From Bacteroidia bacterium (GTDB taxonomy: Bacteria > Bacteroidota > Bacteroidia > Flavobacteriales > Flavobacteriaceae): 42,191 nucleotides of DNA. Where the stretch lies: assembly GCA_030429955.1 (NCBI GenBank), contig JAUIGO010000022.1, positions 1 through 42,191 of the forward strand. Direction: 5' to 3'. The notes under the pieces were generated by a model, which saw nothing but the letters and a program-made list of their open reading frames with translations, had not been told where the DNA came from and ran no database searches. Positions 8,414 through 15,725 of this stretch are shown in pieces; within the stretch, counting starts at the first letter, position 1; the number at the start of each line of letters is the position of its first letter. The position numbers and the translations under genes are program-made.

Positions 8414-9841
8414 ATGAAATCGTATATAGTTATACTTCTTTTATCATTAACATTAATAGGTTGTAAAAATAAAGAAGAGAAACAAGAAATAACAAGCAAT
8501 GAGCATATAACAGAACTATCAGAAAAAATTGAAGCTGTTGTTCAAGATTATTTAGACCTTGAAATATTTTCAGGTATCATTTTAGTTGCTGAAAAAGGAA
8601 ATATACAATTTCACAATGCGTATGGTTTAGCAAACAGGGAAACCAATACAGCAAATACCATCAATACGCTATTTGATATTGGTTCCATGAACAAAACCTT
8701 TACCTCTATTGTGGTAAAACAATTGGCAGCAGAAGGCAAGTTAAATTTAGATGACAAGCTCACTCAATATATTTCCGGATTTAAAGATCCGAATGCCGAT
8801 AAGATTACCATTAATCATTTACTCAACCATGAATCAGGCTTTGCAGATTATCACACTCGTGATTATTTTGATTTACCACTAAACGAACGAAAACTTAACG
8901 CCATTGTTGAACGCGCTAAATCATACGAGCTAAATTTTGAACCTGGAGCAGAACAAGACTACTCAAATTTAGGCTATGTTATATTAGGTGCAGTAATAGA
9001 AAAGGTTTCTGGAACATCTTACTTTGACAATGTAAATGAACGCATCGTTAAACCTCTAAACCTAAAAAACACCTATTTAAATGAATTTAGTGGTTTGGAA
9101 AATAGGATTGCTCATGGTTATTATTATTCTCCTCTTGGTGAGTTGGAAGAATCTGCTCCTATGCAAGACATACCAAATCCTGATGGTGGGTTTTTATCAA
9201 CCACTGAAGACATCATGACATTTTACAGATCTTACTATTATGATGATTTGCTTTTGAGTGAAGAGGCAAAATCTAACGATCCTTTTTTCAACTATTTAAA
9301 AGAGTTACCTGATGGTAAAGCAACAGGATCAGCTGGTGGTTTTGAAGGTTTTAATACAGCGCTTTATCAAGTTGTAAGCAACGACTTCACTATTATTGTA
9401 TTTGCCAATATGGATGAACCAGTCGCAGAACATATAGCACTAGATATTTTAGCCTTATCAAGAGGAGAAACACCAAATAAACCTCAAGCTCCAGCCATAC
9501 AAAATGTAAGAGAGGCTTTCAATAAAAATGGAGCTGAATTTATAAAAGCAAATTTTGAAGAGCTTACTATTAACTTTCATCCTGAAGACCCAAAAGATAT
9601 TATTTTAAATGCTTTAGGTTATGCCTATTTATATGAAGCTAATGAAGTTGACAAAGCGGTTGAATTATTTAAGTTGAATACAGAACTATTTCCTGACATA
9701 GCCAATTGTTGGGACAGTTATGGCGAAGCACTTGCAAAGTCAGGCAAGAAAGAGGAAGCCATTGAAGCTTATGAAAAAGCATTAACAATAAGACCAAATT
9801 TAGAATCAGCAAAAAACGCATTAAAAGACCTTAAAAAATAA
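8414..9841 (+). CDS. Serine hydrolase lipoprotein (beta-lactamase/class C PBP fold) with C-terminal TPRs
   Basis: 475 residues. A lipoprotein signal ends at LIGC (Cys17), so it should be envelope-anchored. The penicillin-binding/class C fold shows the SxxK motif SMNK (Ser91, Lys94) after FDIG, the YxN motif YSN (183-185) and a GSAGGFEGF segment in place of a classical KTG. That third motif and the family as a whole (many esterases and peptidases) make true beta-lactamase activity uncertain. Residues about 390-475 contain tetratricopeptide-like helices (NALGYAYLYEANEVDKAVEL, YGEALAKSGKKEEAIEAYEK). First gene of a cassette with a BlaI-type repressor 2 bp downstream, so probably induced by cell-wall or ligand stress; the operator-embedded promoter supports this. 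Confidence 0.85.
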   Translation: MKSYIVILLLSLTLIGCKNKEEKQEITSNEHITELSEKIEAVVQDYLDLEIFSGIILVAEKGNIQFHNAYGLANRETNTANTINTLFDIGSMNKTFTSIVVKQLAAEGKLNLDDKLTQYISGFKDPNADKITINHLLNHESGFADYHTRDYFDLPLNERKLNAIVERAKSYELNFEPGAEQDYSNLGYVILGAVIEKVSGTSYFDNVNERIVKPLNLKNTYLNEFSGLENRIAHGYYYSPLGELEESAPMQDIPNPDGGFLSTTEDIMTFYRSYYYDDLLLSEEAKSNDPFFNYLKELPDGKATGSAGGFEGFNTALYQVVSNDFTIIVFANMDEPVAEHIALDILALSRGETPNKPQAPAIQNVREAFNKNGAEFIKANFEELTINFHPEDPKDIILNALGYAYLYEANEVDKAVELFKLNTELFPDIANCWDSYGEALAKSGKKEEAIEAYEKALTIRPNLESAKNALKDLKK

Positions 9842-9843
9842 TC

Positions 9844-10203
9844 ATGCAAAAACTCACAAACAAAGAAGAAGAAATCATGCAAATATTATGGAAGCTTGAA
9901 AAAGCTTTTGTAAAAGATATCCTTGCAGAAATCTCGGAAGACAAACCACATTACAACACCTTATCCACTATTGTTAGAAACTTGGAAGACAAAGGTTATG
10001 TAAGTTATACAGCTTATGGAAAAACACACCAATACTTTCCTATAATAAAAAAAGAAGATTACAGAAAGCGTTTTTTTAACACAGCTATTGACAATTATTT
10101 TAATAGCTCTTACAAAAATGTAGTCTCCTTTTTTGCTAAAGAAGAAAAAATTAGTGTTGAAGAATTAAAAGAAATTATCAATCTCATTGAAAACAATAAA
10201 TAA
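9844..10203 (+). CDS. BlaI/MecI/CopY-family transcriptional repressor
   Basis: 119 residues. The N-terminal winged helix-turn-helix begins LTNKEEEIMQILWKLEKAFV and includes the recognition region HYNTLSTIVRNLEDKGYVSY, typical of BlaI/MecI. The C-terminal half (about 75-119) is the helical dimerisation part, where BlaI is cleaved in known systems. It starts 2 bp after the hydrolase stop and ends 2 bp before the M56 protease, so all three are one transcription unit. Its likely target is the 20-bp-period dyad array at 8331-8395; repression would be relieved by the downstream sensor protease. Confidence 0.9.
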   Translation: MQKLTNKEEEIMQILWKLEKAFVKDILAEISEDKPHYNTLSTIVRNLEDKGYVSYTAYGKTHQYFPIIKKEDYRKRFFNTAIDNYFNSSYKNVVSFFAKEEKISVEELKEIINLIENNK

Positions 10204-10205
10204 TC

Positions 10206-12209
10206 ATGGAATATTTAATAAAAGTAAGTGCCATCCTTATCTTGTTTTACGCATGTTACAAATTGTTTTTAAATCGTGAAACCTTCTTTGAGTCTAACAG
10301 ATCCTTTTTATTCATCGGTTTAATAGCAGCTTTTGTTTTACCTTTAATAGTAATTCCAAAATATATTGAAGTTGAGCCTATTATTACTGAAAGTGCTTTT
10401 GCAATCAGTGATACCAACTCACAACCAATAGTAGTAGACAACGCTATTAGCTTAACAACCATATTAACTTACGCCTATTTAATTGGTGTGCTGTTTTTCT
10501 TAGGTCGATTTTTGTTTCAATTTAGCTCACTAGTTCTATTATTTATTAATAGCACAAAACAACGAGTCGCTTCTTATGTCTATGTCATTACAAAAAAAGC
10601 CTTATCACCTTTTTCATTTTTCAATTGGATAGTATTTAATCCGAGTCAATTTAACGACACAGAATTAGAGCAAATAATCGCACATGAAAAAGTGCATGCA
10701 AAACAATTGCATTCCATCGATATTTTATTGGTTGAATTGACAAGCATTTTGCTGTGGTTCAATCCGTTTATATGGCTTTACAAAAAAGATTTACGTCAAA
10801 ACTTAGAGTTCATTGCAGACAAAAATGCTCAAGCCATTACAAATTGCAAAAAAAGCTATCAACATTTATTATTAAAAACTAGTGTTCCAAATTATCAAAT
10901 GGCAATAACCAATAATTTTTACAATTCATTAATCAAAAAACGAATCGTTATGTTACACAAAAACAGATCAAACAACAGAAATCAGTTAAAATTTTTATTA
11001 GTCCTTCCAGCCTTAGCTGTGTTTCTAATGAGTTTTAATACAAAAGAAATTTATGTAGAAAAAGTGAATACAAGTCAAAGCACAAGCACAGCTTTAGACC
11101 TGAATGATTTTGAATCTACAAATATTGAAGCAAATGTGAGTGTAGCCAATACACTTCCAAAAACAGAAAAAAAAGCAGCAAGCGAAATTAACAGCAAAAG
11201 AGAAACTGTTAAGGATTTGCAATCTGTTATAACAAAAGACATGACAGATAGCGACTTAGATGCCTTGGTTGATTCTTTTAAGAAAGAAGGTGTTACTTTA
11301 AAATTTTCTAAAATTAAAAGAAATAAAAACAATGAGATTGTTGCTATAGCAATTTCAGCTAAAAGCAAAAATTCCAATACCACTTTTCATCAGAATCACG
11401 ATAATGGCATTTTACCTATTACTATAGCGGTTCACGAAAACTCAATTTCAATCGGAAATGGTAAAGACACAGGAAACAGGGATTATATATACACCCATAA
11501 AGATGGTGTAGTAACGTTTGAAAAAGCTGGAAAAGGCGACAATGTTTTTGTCTATAGCATTGACAAAGAACATGTTAAAGACCATGAAGTGATAGAAGAT
11601 GATGATAAAATCATTATTAAAAGCGGTGGAAAAGTTCACGAACTAAAAAAAGCTAATAATGGTAAAAACACGTTTATAATTTCTGATGATGACGATGGGA
11701 AAGTATTTGAATTAAAAGGGAAAGAAGGAGAAACTTACGACATCATTAAGGCTGATACTTTGGAAACAGATGGCAAACTTTTTAAACTAAAAGGAAATGT
11801 AACTATTCAATCTAAAAGTAAAGATGGCAATATCTTTATTCATGGTAACGACGACAAGGATGGAAAAGTAATTATAAAATCCTCTGGAAGTACACTTTGG
11901 TCAGATGATAAAAAAGGCAAAGTAATTATTGAGTCTTCAGGCAATACACTTTGGCATAAAGATACTGACGATATTATTGCTTTTCAATCTATTGGAAAAG
12001 GGGGAAATAAAATTTTTATCTCAGGAGACAATAACAAAGCTTTATTTATAATTGATGGTAAAGAAGTCACTAAAAAGGAGTTTGACAATCTAGATACAGA
12101 CAATATTGAATCTGTCAATGTTCTCAAAGGAAAATCTGCTACTGAAAAATATGGCGATAAAGGGAAAGATGGTGTTATTGTAGTCACCACAAAAAAGAAA
12201 AAAGATTAG
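10206..12209 (+). CDS. BlaR1-type M56 membrane metallopeptidase with beta-repeat and TonB-plug-like C-terminus
   Basis: 667 residues. Membrane helices lie at about 1-20, 34-52, 86-114 and 262-278. The zinc protease motif HEKVH (160-164) is intact, followed by the downstream acidic segment LEFIAD (200-205), as in M56/BlaR1. In known systems this protease cleaves the cognate BlaI after sensing a ligand. Instead of a penicillin-binding sensor domain, residues about 280-610 are a hydrophilic, Gly/Asp/Lys-rich beta-repeat region; GKVIIKSSGSTLW (553-565) is duplicated as GKVIIESSGNTLW (571-583). Residues about 611-662 (LFIIDGKEV..IESVNVLKGKSATEKYG..GVIVVTTK) resemble the plug of TonB-dependent receptors. 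Last gene of the cassette, with a terminator right after it. Confidence 0.85.
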   Translation: MEYLIKVSAILILFYACYKLFLNRETFFESNRSFLFIGLIAAFVLPLIVIPKYIEVEPIITESAFAISDTNSQPIVVDNAISLTTILTYAYLIGVLFFLGRFLFQFSSLVLLFINSTKQRVASYVYVITKKALSPFSFFNWIVFNPSQFNDTELEQIIAHEKVHAKQLHSIDILLVELTSILLWFNPFIWLYKKDLRQNLEFIADKNAQAITNCKKSYQHLLLKTSVPNYQMAITNNFYNSLIKKRIVMLHKNRSNNRNQLKFLLVLPALAVFLMSFNTKEIYVEKVNTSQSTSTALDLNDFESTNIEANVSVANTLPKTEKKAASEINSKRETVKDLQSVITKDMTDSDLDALVDSFKKEGVTLKFSKIKRNKNNEIVAIAISAKSKNSNTTFHQNHDNGILPITIAVHENSISIGNGKDTGNRDYIYTHKDGVVTFEKAGKGDNVFVYSIDKEHVKDHEVIEDDDKIIIKSGGKVHELKKANNGKNTFIISDDDDGKVFELKGKEGETYDIIKADTLETDGKLFKLKGNVTIQSKSKDGNIFIHGNDDKDGKVIIKSSGSTLWSDDKKGKVIIESSGNTLWHKDTDDIIAFQSIGKGGNKIFISGDNNKALFIIDGKEVTKKEFDNLDTDNIESVNVLKGKSATEKYGDKGKDGVIVVTTKKKKD

Positions 12210-12238
12210 CCTTTTTATTTGAGGTTAGGTTGGTTAAA

Positions 12239-12272
12239 AAGAGGCTTCCTTTATTGAAGCCTCTTTTTTTTT
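12239..12272. terminator. Bidirectional rho-independent terminator between blaR-like gene and endonuclease
   Basis: AAGAGGCTTC (12239-12248) and GAAGCCTCTT (12256-12265), 7-nt loop, with T run to 12272 on the plus strand and an A run upstream that gives a T run on the minus strand. It serves two converging genes. Confidence 0.85.
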
Positions 12273-12273
12273 A

Positions 12274-14259
12274 TTAATTTATAACAATCCTTTGAATGCT
12301 TGATTTTCCTTCAGAAATAATATGCATCAGATAGATTCCGCTAGGTAAATTAAAATCAATATAATTACTATCAGAACTTAACTTAAAAGATGATAGTTTT
12401 CGTCCTTCAACAGAAAACAAATCAATTTCAGCATCACTTAGAATCCCTTTTACATAAACTCTACTTTCGGTAGGATTAGGATACACTTTCAAATGCAATT
12501 CATTGACCTCATCAATACTTAAGTTTTGATCCCAAGTTTCGCCTACCATATTTCCCCAAATGTATTCAACCAAATCTGGTTGGTCAATAAAAGGATTTCT
12601 ATTGAACTGCCATGTATAAACTATATTATTTCTATTCATCTCAAAATCATCAGGCGGATCATTGCGATGCCAATTCAATAAGGTTGCCAAATCTCCCAAC
12701 TCACCTTCTGTGCCTTCTGGAAAACCATTTACAACCTCTAAGCCATTGTACCGAACTGCCATGTACAAAACACTTCTGGCAACATCACCATAAAAACTTC
12801 CTAAGGTTCCTGAAGGACCAATATATTGGCCATAATGCTGATTGTTTCTAATGCTGTTCTCAATGGCATCAGCAGCTCTTAGAGCGTGAGCATCAGAATT
12901 TCCGTGACGAAGGGAGTCAGCAGTGGTATTCCAAAATATATCTTTGCCATCTGCAATATCATCTAAATCTTCAAGACTATCAAAGCCACCTCGAGATCGA
13001 GGATATGTATGTTCTCGGTTCCATTTCCCATTATTATCTGAACTGGTTTGATAATCCAATTTTGCTCTTCCTTCTTCCGTATAGAGTAACCAAACCTGAT
13101 TGCTGTGTGCTGGGTTTTGGTCTGCTTCTTTTAAAATAGTTACAACATCTGCATAGGTTTGTGCTCTAACTACGCCTTCTTCAGCGATAATATCTTGTAA
13201 GGCTTGGCGCAAAGCTGAATCTGATAAACCATCCAAACTGTTGTAGTAGCCATTTGGCTGTGTACTAGACACAATACCATAAGTTGGGCTTGCTGGTGTT
13301 CCGAAAGCTGCTACAGTAAAATCGTTATCAACGACACGTATTTTTAAATTGTTATTCAATGCTAAATATTCGGCAGGCAAACTTGCAAATCTAACGCTTA
13401 TTACCTCGTCTCCTTCATCATCACTATCATCAACTAAAGTTATTGTTGTGCTTATCGTGTTTTGACCAACATTAATTGTCATTGACGTGTTACCTGTAAA
13501 ATCTGACGTGTTAAAAGTGCCATTACTTAATAGAATGTCAAAATTTAAAGTTTCGGTTACATTTTGTTCAGCTGTAAAAGTGATATCAAAGGCTTCATCT
13601 TCATTATATTCCGTCTGAGATACAGAAATATAAATCCCGTTAAGCACAATTCCACTACCATCATTCAATTGTCTTGGTGTTGGTGTAGTTGAAACATAAG
13701 TTACAACATCAAATTCATCTACAAAACGTTGTATAGAATTTGGGTTGTTTCCAGGGCCTTCATTTATTTGTTGAAGATTCGTAAAGTTTGGATGCTGATT
13801 AAAAATATTAATCATGTCTGTATCATCTGCGTCATCTGTATCATACATTAAAACATCAACCAAATTATCTATAGTAGCCAAAGTCCCTTCAGGAAAATCT
13901 AAATCATCGGCTTGATAAATAGCCACAGCATCCGGACCATTTTGTATTACGTTTTCGGCAATTAAGTATTGCGGAACTGGACTTACAGAATTACTTCCAA
14001 TAAGTAACAGCCCATTTACATCTGTTGTGTAGCCATCTAAATCTACTGTAAAATAACTGGAATTTCCACCAGACTCTGAACCATTAAAAAACACAACTAC
14101 AAAACCATCCAATGGATAATTGGGTGTTTCAGAAAGCAGTTCTAAAAACTCATGTGTTTCGGCTCCAGGAGAATCACAATCCAACTCATTGATTACAATC
14201 TGACTAAATGATAACTGAGAAATAAAAAGGGCGACTAAAAACGTAATTTTATAATTCAT
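12274..14259 (-). CDS. Secreted endonuclease I family nuclease with lamin-tail-like, Calx-beta-like and T9SS sorting domains
   Basis: 661 residues from ATG 14259. Domains in order: signal peptide (about 1-19); lamin-tail-like domain opening IVINELDCDSPGAETHEFLE (about 20-195); Calx-beta-like domain (about 205-300, YNEDEAFDITFTA and DEGDEVISVRF); endonuclease I catalytic domain (about 325-570) with NREHTYPRSRGG (414-425) supplying the HNH-type His and the C-terminal motif FNRNPFIDQPDLVEYIWG; and a T9SS type A sorting domain from LKVYPNPTE to the end. It should be exported and cleave extracellular nucleic acid for nutrient or biofilm use. An ATG three codons upstream (14268) is possible, but the -7 box at 14277-14284 leaves a leader of only a few bases for it. 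Single gene, convergent with the BlaR-like gene. Confidence 0.88.
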   Translation of the reverse strand: MNYKITFLVALFISQLSFSQIVINELDCDSPGAETHEFLELLSETPNYPLDGFVVVFFNGSESGGNSSYFTVDLDGYTTDVNGLLLIGSNSVSPVPQYLIAENVIQNGPDAVAIYQADDLDFPEGTLATIDNLVDVLMYDTDDADDTDMINIFNQHPNFTNLQQINEGPGNNPNSIQRFVDEFDVVTYVSTTPTPRQLNDGSGIVLNGIYISVSQTEYNEDEAFDITFTAEQNVTETLNFDILLSNGTFNTSDFTGNTSMTINVGQNTISTTITLVDDSDDEGDEVISVRFASLPAEYLALNNNLKIRVVDNDFTVAAFGTPASPTYGIVSSTQPNGYYNSLDGLSDSALRQALQDIIAEEGVVRAQTYADVVTILKEADQNPAHSNQVWLLYTEEGRAKLDYQTSSDNNGKWNREHTYPRSRGGFDSLEDLDDIADGKDIFWNTTADSLRHGNSDAHALRAADAIENSIRNNQHYGQYIGPSGTLGSFYGDVARSVLYMAVRYNGLEVVNGFPEGTEGELGDLATLLNWHRNDPPDDFEMNRNNIVYTWQFNRNPFIDQPDLVEYIWGNMVGETWDQNLSIDEVNELHLKVYPNPTESRVYVKGILSDAEIDLFSVEGRKLSSFKLSSDSNYIDFNLPSGIYLMHIISEGKSSIQRIVIN

Positions 14260-14276
14260 TAAAAACAAATTTTACA

Positions 14277-14284
14277 CAAATGTA
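14277..14284 (-). promoter_or_regulatory. Candidate -7 box of the endonuclease gene
   Basis: TACATTTG on the minus strand. Its position favours the ATG at 14259 over that at 14268. Confidence 0.45.
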
Positions 14285-14559
14285 AGTATCTAATAAATAG
14301 ATAAAGGAATTAATTATTCACATGTTTAATAATTTAACAATTGGCTACATTATTTTAATAGTTATAAATCTTTTCATTTTGAATAGAAATCTTCCTGAAA
14401 AGATGAAATGCGTAAAAAAGTAGGTTTTTTAACTAATTTTTGCCTTGACTTTAAAATTATACTCAAAAAACACCCTTCACTTATTATATATTGAAACAAT
14501 ATTATTAATTATAAATTACATATTTAAACTTAATTGAAGACAACTTGTATTATTATATA

Positions 14560-14763
14560 ATGCAATTAATTTTTTTACTTACAATATTGTATCAAATTTT
14601 ATTATTTCTCAGTGTTTTGTTTGGTTACAACATTATCAAAAATCTATATTTCGAATTCATTTTAGAATTAGAACTATTTATTAACCTCAAAATTGAATTT
14701 ATGATTGCGATAGTAAAATTTATTGTAAATGTTGTAGACCTCATTATCATCATTATCCTTTAA
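14560..14763 (+). CDS. Doubtful hydrophobic 67-residue frame
   Basis: ATG at 14560 (an in-frame TTG at 14545 extends it) gives a Leu/Ile/Phe-rich peptide with two possible membrane segments: MQLIFLLTILYQILLFLSVL near the start and MIAIVKFIVNVVDLIIIIIL at the end. The AT-rich DNA would produce such residues by chance. The one supporting sign is a terminator-like hairpin beginning at its stop codon. No homology recognised; a chance frame remains more likely than a gene. Confidence 0.2.
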   Translation: MQLIFLLTILYQILLFLSVLFGYNIIKNLYFEFILELELFINLKIEFMIAIVKFIVNVVDLIIIIIL

Positions 14764-14801
14764 AGTAGTAAAGTTTATTCTTCAATAAGTTTTACTACTT
14801 T
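14762..14801 (+). terminator. Long hairpin, possible terminator
   Basis: AAAGTAGTAAA (14762-14772) pairs perfectly with TTTACTACTTT (14791-14801), and pairing continues inward through two G-T wobbles and five A-T pairs, leaving a very small loop. The trailing T run is short, so terminator function is uncertain. Confidence 0.45.
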
Positions 14802-14849
14802 TACAATACAACTAACACAAAAAGGTTCCCTTTTACAAGGAAACTAATT

Positions 14850-15002
14850 ATGAAAAAGCATTTTTTTAAAATTTTAGCAAAAATCAATAAGGCCATACTT
14901 CCAAGTTTCACAAAACAAAGATTGGATTTGAGTAAAGCCACAAAACTACAAATGGCAATTTTTGGCTGGCGTTTGTATGTAACAAAAAGAGCTTTGGATT
15001 AA
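14850..15002 (+). CDS. Conserved-looking flavobacterial small protein, 50 residues (often mislabelled SsrA-binding protein)
   Basis: ATG at 14850, stop TAA at 15000-15002. Basic, with MKKHFFKILAKINKAILPSF, then TKQRLDLSKATKLQMAIFGW and the end RLYVTKRALD. I recognise this pattern (K/R-rich start, LPS.., DL.KA.K.Q.A..GWR.YVT..ALD) as a short protein widespread in Flavobacteriaceae whose database name 'SsrA-binding protein' is not supported by homology to SmpB, which is about 150 residues. Possibly a peripheral membrane or RNA-binding peptide; function unknown. It converges on the tRNA-Arg gene. No perfect promoter box was found; TACTTTTA lies at 14795-14802. Confidence 0.75.
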   Translation: MKKHFFKILAKINKAILPSFTKQRLDLSKATKLQMAIFGWRLYVTKRALD

Positions 15003-15042
15003 ACAGAAAAGACTTCCAAAATCTGAAAGCATTAATACCTTG

Positions 15043-15116
15043 TGACTGCGACAGGAGTCGAACCTACAACCGCTGGAGCCGAAATCCAGTGCTCTATCCA
15101 ATTGAGCTACGCAGCC
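15043..15116 (-). tRNA. tRNA-Arg(TCG)
   Basis: 74-nt cloverleaf on the minus strand. The acceptor stem GGCTGCG/CGCAGTC has one G-T pair and discriminator A; the D-arm is AGCTCAATTGGATAGAGC. The anticodon stem CTGGA/TCCAG encloses loop TTTCGGC with anticodon TCG (codon CGA and relatives), and the T-loop is GGTTCGACTCC. CCA is not encoded. It lies 8 bp after the yqeY stop on the same strand and may be read from that promoter. Confidence 0.93.
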
Positions 15117-15124
15117 TTAATTTT

Positions 15125-15574
15125 TTATGACAACTTAGCTCTTACTATATTAGAAATGGTTTTTCCATCAGCCTGACCAGCTAATTCTTTGCTAACAGCT
15201 CCCATAACCTTTCCCATGTCCTTCATACCTTCCGCTCCTAATTCATCAATAGTCATCACAACAACTTTTTCAATTTCTTCTTCGCTCAATGCTTCAGGCA
15301 AGAACTGGCTTATTACTTCTGCTTCGTCAATTTCTGGCAAAGCCAAGTCTTTTCGATCTTGTTCTAAATAAATAGCTGCACTGTCTTTACGTTGTTTTAC
15401 AAGTTTTTGTAAAATTTTCAGCTCTTGTTCTTCTGTTAATTCTTCTTTTGCTCCAGATTCAGTTTGCGCTAATAATATTGCCGACTTTACTGCTCTCAAG
15501 GCTGTTAATGCTGTTTGGTCTTTCTCTTTCATAGCAGTTTTCATCGCTGCCATAATATCTTGTTGTAAACTCAT
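15125..15574 (-). CDS. yqeY: GatB/YqeY domain-containing protein
   Basis: 149 residues, the full family length. Starts SLQQDIMAAMKTAMKEKDQTALTALR and carries the family segments VKQRKDSAAIYLEQDRKDLA and EVISQFLPEALSEEEIEKVV, then MKDMGKVMGAVSKELAGQADG. The domain is shared with the C-terminal tRNA-binding tail of GatB amidotransferase; the free-standing protein's role is unclear. It follows ftsZ in many Bacteroidota but here has its own promoter (15598-15605) and a terminator separates it from ftsZ. tRNA-Arg follows 8 bp downstream. Confidence 0.92.
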   Translation of the reverse strand: MSLQQDIMAAMKTAMKEKDQTALTALRAVKSAILLAQTESGAKEELTEEQELKILQKLVKQRKDSAAIYLEQDRKDLALPEIDEAEVISQFLPEALSEEEIEKVVVMTIDELGAEGMKDMGKVMGAVSKELAGQADGKTISNIVRAKLS

Positions 15575-15597
15575 TGTGTTTGATTTTTATGGAACTG

Positions 15598-15605
15598 CAA
15601 AGATA
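15598..15605 (-). promoter_or_regulatory. Candidate -7 box of yqeY
   Basis: TATCTTTG on the minus strand, a full TAnnTTTG match, leader about 20 nt. Confidence 0.55.
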
Positions 15606-15654
15606 TGAAAAAGTACTGAGTTTATTGGACACATAACTGAGTCCAAACAGCAAT

Positions 15655-15690
15655 AAAAAACCCGAAAAATAGTTTAGGATTTTTCGGGTT
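15655..15690 (-). terminator. Rho-independent terminator of the dcw cluster after ftsZ
   Basis: AACCCGAAAAAT / ATTTTTCGGGTT, a perfect 12-bp stem (15659-15670 with 15679-15690) with an 8-nt loop, followed by TTTTTTATT on the minus strand. It begins 35 bp after the ftsZ stop. Confidence 0.85.
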
Positions 15691-15725
15691 GGGTACGAAG
15701 TGTGCCACAAAAACTTGACTTGCTA

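Larger units (their letters stand above)
14260..14849. other. 590-bp AT-rich intergenic spacer
   Basis: Very AT-rich. It holds the endonuclease promoter at its left end, one doubtful hydrophobic frame (14560-14763) and a long hairpin (14762-14801). I see no RNA gene, repeat family or other conserved protein in the rest. Confidence 0.5.

Noticed and set aside
15625..15646. TTGGAC/GTCCAA dyad upstream of yqeY
   Set aside because: Six-base arms with a 10-nt loop are plausible by chance; no other support for an operator.
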